Shown here in pieces: positions 31,594 through 34,269 of a DNA stretch of 34,269 bases. The notes under the pieces were generated by a model. It worked only from the letters and a program-made list of their open reading frames with translations. It was not told the origin of the DNA and ran no database searches. The DNA is taken from positions 1 to 34,269 of the forward strand of contig JAGBUB010000009.1 of NCBI GenBank assembly GCA_017631035.1, read 5' to 3'. The first letter of the stretch is position 1; every line of letters begins with the position of its first letter. The stretch comes from Alistipes sp. Lineage in GTDB: Bacteria > Bacteroidota > Bacteroidia > Bacteroidales > Rikenellaceae. The translations under genes and the position numbers were made by a program.

Positions 31594-32067
31594 TTATTCG
31601 TGATGATATGGTTCGTTATTCAAGATTGTAAATGCACGATAGAGCTGCTCGGCAAAAATTGCTCTTACGATTTGGTGCGAGAAGGTCATCTTCGAGAGTG
31701 AAATCTTCTGGTCGGCACGGGCATATACCTCGTCAGAAAAGCCGTAAGGGCCGCCAATCACAAGCACCAGTCGTTTCACGCCGCTGAGCATACGCTTCTG
31801 CAACCACTGGGCATACTCCATCGAGGTGTACTGTGCGCCACGCTCGTCCATCAGTGTGAGGCAGTCGCCATCGCCCACCAGACGCAGAATGGCCTCGCCC
31901 TCCATCTGCTTTTGTTTGGCAGAGGTCATATTGCGTGTGTTACGCACATCGGCAAGCGTAGTGATAGAGAAACGGCAATAGCGATTTACACGCTTGGCAT
32001 ACATCTCCACCAGCGCCTCAACCTCCTTTGAGTCGGTTTTGCCGACAACTATAAGTTCGATATTCAT
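31594..32067 (-). CDS. rlmH: 23S rRNA pseudouridine-1915 N3-methyltransferase
   Basis: A 157-aa SPOUT methyltransferase that methylates pseudouridine 1915 in helix 69 of 23S rRNA using S-adenosylmethionine. The sequence is unmistakable: N-terminal ELIVVGKTDSKEVEALVEMY, LTLMDERGAQYTSMEYA, the knot LVLVIGGPYGFSDEVYARAD, and the C-terminus SLSKMTFSHQIVRAIFAEQL with YRAFTILNNEPYHHE. The length is normal. It is the second gene of the operon, 12 bases after the GH2-like gene and 4 bases before the phosphotransferase gene. No biochemical link with its neighbours is known to me; it may simply share their promoter. Confidence 0.97.
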   Translation of the reverse strand: MNIELIVVGKTDSKEVEALVEMYAKRVNRYCRFSITTLADVRNTRNMTSAKQKQMEGEAILRLVGDGDCLTLMDERGAQYTSMEYAQWLQKRMLSGVKRLVLVIGGPYGFSDEVYARADQKISLSKMTFSHQIVRAIFAEQLYRAFTILNNEPYHHE

Positions 32068-32079
32068 CGTCGTGCAGGA

Positions 32080-33387
32080 TTATTTATCGCTATTCCATTC
32101 GCCCTGGGCGCCCTCGTAGAACACGGGCAGACGACTCTCCACCGACTTGAGCCACTCGTAGGCCTTGTACATATTGTAGCCATTGCCCGAATTTGTACCA
32201 CTGAGTGCAAAACCGATGATGCACGAATGGTTACGCGAACGATAGTACATAGCCTTCACACGCTCGATATACTCATCCACCAACGCGGGTTCGTTGGCAG
32301 GCGTACCGCCCACCGTACGGTTGTCGTTATTGGTGGGAGAGTTGATATTGGCGCAATCGATTACAAACATACCGGCCGCATCGCACATATCGTAGAACCA
32401 CTTGGGCTGCGGATAGTCGGGACAGAGGGTGTTGTAACCGCCCTGACGCAACTGCTCAATCTCCTTGCGGGTCTGCTCACGGTCGGCCTTGGCATTGAAG
32501 TGAGCCTTCTTCTTGAGTTGCAACTCCTTATCGAAACGATAGAACTTGCCATTGCTGTACTCCGTCTTGCCGAAGCCCACCTTCAGCGGAATATACTCCC
32601 ACAACATACCATTGCGCTTGATGTAGAGCATAACGCTGTAGAGCGAGCGCTGACCACCACCCCACTTGAACTCGTTGGCGTGGTAGATATAGGGATGGAA
32701 GGTAAGGGTGTCAATCGAGCGACCCTCAACCTCCAACTCATTCACACTAAACTCCATAAGTTTGCCCTTGGGGTTGTAAATATCGAATCCCACCTGAATG
32801 GTCTCAGCGAAGTTGAAGTCGTTGATCACGGCCACATCCAACTGCAACTGTGCAAACTGGCGTGTGCTGTCGGGCTCAAGGATAATCGAGTAGTCGTACA
32901 CCGCAAGACGGCGCTGTGCGAAGAAGTAACTATTGTCGAAAAGTTTTGCGCCAAGTGGCTTCACGCCCTCCTGCAGCTGCGGCGTAAGACTCTCGCGCAA
33001 CGCGATGATAACCTCATTAAGGCCCTGATGCAGGTACGACGACACCATAAAATCGGCCGGAGTGATAGGATCCTCAACCTCGGCTACCACCTCGTTATTG
33101 ATAAGCAGGGTGTAGGCCGCACCGATATTTTCAAGGTGCAGGAAGAGGTTATAGTCGTTCATCGTGCCATCGATCTCCAGATTCTGCAGGTAGCGCTTCT
33201 GACCGGCACCCTCGGTAAAGAGCGTGGGCTTGAAAACTGTGTGACGAGCTATCTGCGAGCGTCTATCGGCAGTGGCATCTTCACGGGTATCGTAGGTCAG
33301 AAACTCACTGCGGAATACGCGTGAGGATTGTGCTACGGAGCTAAGTATGGTCATCAGGGATAGGCCCAGAAGGATAAACTTTTTCAT
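32080..33387 (-). CDS. Exported GH2 (beta-galactosidase-like) protein, truncated and lacking catalytic glutamates
   Basis: A 435-aa protein. Signal peptide MKKFILLGLSLMTILSSVAQ. It follows the GH2 layout: sugar-binding-like beta domain (YNLFLHLENIGAAYTLLINN), immunoglobulin-like sandwich (LDVAVINDFNFAETIQVGFD), then the start of the TIM barrel (QTRKEIEQLRQGGYNTLC). In active GH2 enzymes the acid/base Glu sits in SLGNE-(A/S)-G-GYN; here the stretch reads ALSGTNSGNGYNMYKAYEWL, with Thr-Asn in place of Asn-Glu. The chain ends at GAQGEWNSDK, before the nucleophile Glu (SEYAHAMGN region). It is therefore probably a non-catalytic carbohydrate binder or scaffold, not a glycosidase. The alternative is a decayed gene, but its reading frame and operon placement are clean. 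Confidence 0.82.
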   Translation of the reverse strand: MKKFILLGLSLMTILSSVAQSSRVFRSEFLTYDTREDATADRRSQIARHTVFKPTLFTEGAGQKRYLQNLEIDGTMNDYNLFLHLENIGAAYTLLINNEVVAEVEDPITPADFMVSSYLHQGLNEVIIALRESLTPQLQEGVKPLGAKLFDNSYFFAQRRLAVYDYSIILEPDSTRQFAQLQLDVAVINDFNFAETIQVGFDIYNPKGKLMEFSVNELEVEGRSIDTLTFHPYIYHANEFKWGGGQRSLYSVMLYIKRNGMLWEYIPLKVGFGKTEYSNGKFYRFDKELQLKKKAHFNAKADREQTRKEIEQLRQGGYNTLCPDYPQPKWFYDMCDAAGMFVIDCANINSPTNNDNRTVGGTPANEPALVDEYIERVKAMYYRSRNHSCIIGFALSGTNSGNGYNMYKAYEWLKSVESRLPVFYEGAQGEWNSDK

Positions 33388-33434
33388 AAATTAGGCGTAC
33401 AAAAAGTTAGTCGTAAATAATGATTTAACGCTTG

Positions 33435-33451
33435 ACGGTACAAAGTACCGT
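33435..33451. promoter_or_regulatory. Palindromic operator-like site at the start of the GH2-like operon
   Basis: ACGGTAC-AAA-GTACCGT is a perfect palindrome with 7-bp arms and a 3-base centre. It lies at the predicted transcription start of the minus-strand operon, just downstream of its -7 box, so a bound protein would block initiation. It could also be the first hairpin of the transcript. Confidence 0.5.
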
Positions 33452-33454
33452 TTG

Positions 33455-33485
33455 CAAAGGTACTTTTTTTTTGACAAATAGCAAA
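33455..33485 (-). promoter_or_regulatory. Promoter of the GH2-like/rlmH/phosphotransferase/DUF2156-GNAT operon
   Basis: The minus strand reads TTTG (33482-33485), 19 bases, TACCTTTG (33455-33462). It overlaps the divergent asnS promoter by about 16 bases. Confidence 0.78.
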
Positions 33486-33501
33486 TTATTACCTACCTTT
33501 G
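33470..33501 (+). promoter_or_regulatory. Promoter of asnS
   Basis: TTTG (33470-33473), 20 bases, TACCTTTG (33494-33501): a perfect consensus. The leader of about 65 bases contains a small hairpin, CCCTCT/AGAGGG (33517-33522/33529-33534). Confidence 0.82.
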
Positions 33502-33572
33502 TGGATTGATAAACTCCCCTCTTTGCGGAGAGGGTTTAAGCACAGGAAAATAACAAACAAAAGAACAATAAT

Positions 33573-34269
33573 ATGAAAACGCTGAGAATTGCAGAGATTC
33601 TGAAATCGGGCGCTGTGGGTAGCGACATCACCGTTAAGGGTTGGGTACGTACCAAGCGCGGTAACAAAAACGTAGCATTCATCGCATTGAACGACGGTTC
33701 GTGCGTAGGAAATATCCAGATTGTGGTCGACTTGGCCTCATTCGACGAGAATCAGCTCAAGCAGGTCACTACAGGTGCTTGTATCCGTGTTGATGGCAAG
33801 CTCGTTGAGTCACCCGCATCGGGTCAGGGCGTAGAGGTACAGGCCTCTTCTATCGAGATTTACGGCACAGCCGACCCCGAGACCTACCCCTTGCAGAAGA
33901 AGGGTCACTCGCTCGAGTTCCTGCGTGACATCGCATACTTGCGTCCCCGCACAAACACCTTTGGTGCAGTGTTGCGTATCCGCCACGCTATGGCATATGC
34001 TATTCACAAGTATTTCAACGATAACGGCTTCTACTACCTCCACACTCCCCTTATCACAGGCTCTGACTGCGAGGGTGCAGGTGCTATGTTCAACGTAACC
34101 ACTTTGGACATTGCCAATCCTCCCCGCACCGAGGATGGCAAGGTAGATTACTCACAGGACTTCTTCGGAAAGCCTTGTAACCTCACCGTATCGGGTCAGC
34201 TGGAGGGTGAGCTCGGCGCTTTGTCGCTAGGTCGTATCTACACCTTCGGCCCCACTTTCCGTGCTGAGA
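33573..34269 (+). CDS. asnS: Asparaginyl-tRNA synthetase (5' part; 3' end beyond the window)
   Basis: Class II aminoacyl-tRNA synthetase charging tRNA-Asn. From ATG 33573 the protein begins [20 protein letters not shown] and continues with the OB-fold anticodon-binding domain ([20 protein letters not shown]). The linker is [20 protein letters not shown]. The class II core begins [20 protein letters not shown], with motif-1 region [21 protein letters not shown] and ASN-type [20 protein letters not shown]. About 232 codons are present; the window ends at [13 protein letters not shown], the motif 2 Arg region. The insert [20 protein letters not shown] is usual in Bacteroidetes AsnRS. The start is supported by a perfect upstream promoter. 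Confidence 0.97.
   Translation, partial: MKTLRIAEILKSGAVGSDITVKGWVRTKRGNKNVAFIALNDGSCVGNIQIVVDLASFDENQLKQVTTGACIRVDGKLVESPASGQGVEVQASSIEIYGTADPETYPLQKKGHSLEFLRDIAYLRPRTNTFGAVLRIRHAMAYAIHKYFNDNGFYYLHTPLITGSDCEGAGAMFNVTTLDIANPPRTEDGKVDYSQDFFGKPCNLTVSGQLEGELGALSLGRIYTFGPTFRAE

Noticed and set aside
32227-33324. Long plus-strand open frame (365 codons) opposite the GH2-like gene
   Set aside because: It is the antisense shadow of a gene with a clear signal peptide and GH2 layout. Its translation is Ile/Val/His/Arg-rich without a recognisable motif.
1-34269. CRISPR arrays, insertion sequences, prophage genes, toxin-antitoxin pairs, defence systems
   Set aside because: I saw no regularly spaced repeats, transposase, integrase, capsid, Cas, restriction or toxin motifs on either strand.

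Overview
This window is chromosomal DNA of a Bacteroidales bacterium, most likely an Alistipes/Rikenellaceae-type gut organism. The class-level evidence is good: several promoters fit the Bacteroidetes consensus TTTG-N19/20-TAnnTTTG, Shine-Dalgarno sites are essentially absent, and the gene families are typical (DUF4834, two TonB-type outer-membrane barrels, a DUF2156 protein, a Bacteroidetes LTA-synthase-like enzyme). The genus-level guess is weaker. It rests mainly on a cysteate synthase, which fits sulfonolipid-making genera such as Alistipes and Odoribacter. I see no insertion sequence, prophage, CRISPR array or rRNA. The one RNA gene recognised is tRNA-Arg(ACG).

Layout. 1-2577 (minus): the 5' part of GAPDH, then DUF4834 - MlaE - MlaF, without an adjacent MlaD/MCE gene. 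2710-6996 (plus): purB, then a small His-rich membrane protein, a 116-bp intergenic segment that can fold into a multi-arm structure, and a TonB-dependent receptor. 7102-9399 (minus): cysteate synthase followed by a type I mannose-6-phosphate isomerase. 9527-11504 (plus): an SGNH hydrolase and a TlpA-like lipoprotein. 11636-11709: tRNA-Arg. 11820-13103 (minus): a GNAT acetyltransferase and an exported protein of unknown function.

13233-19796 (minus) is a complete tripartite efflux operon in the order TetR regulator - TolC-like channel - membrane fusion lipoprotein - RND pump - small PII-like protein. 20186-23072 (plus) is a tight four-gene operon: GNAT, exported metallo-beta-lactamase-fold hydrolase, lipoprotein glutamine-amidotransferase-like hydrolase and uracil-DNA-glycosylase-family protein. 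23150-26436 (minus) holds a TonB/OMP_b-brl barrel and a small outer-membrane barrel whose best promoter implies a long, hairpin-rich leader. 26809-28266 (plus) is an exported Gfo/Idh/MocA oxidoreductase.

28319-33387 (minus) is a four-gene operon: a GH2-like protein without catalytic glutamates, rlmH, an LTA-synthase-like phosphotransferase and a DUF2156-GNAT fusion. Its promoter overlaps the divergent promoter of asnS, which runs off the right edge.

The best candidates for undescribed biology are four: the GH2 pseudoenzyme with the phosphotransferase/DUF2156-GNAT operon, possibly an envelope-modification module; the His-rich protein, structured RNA and TonB receptor unit; the structured leader of the small outer-membrane protein; and cysteate synthase as a marker of sulfonolipid synthesis. 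All functional statements come from reading the sequence and family knowledge; no searches were run.
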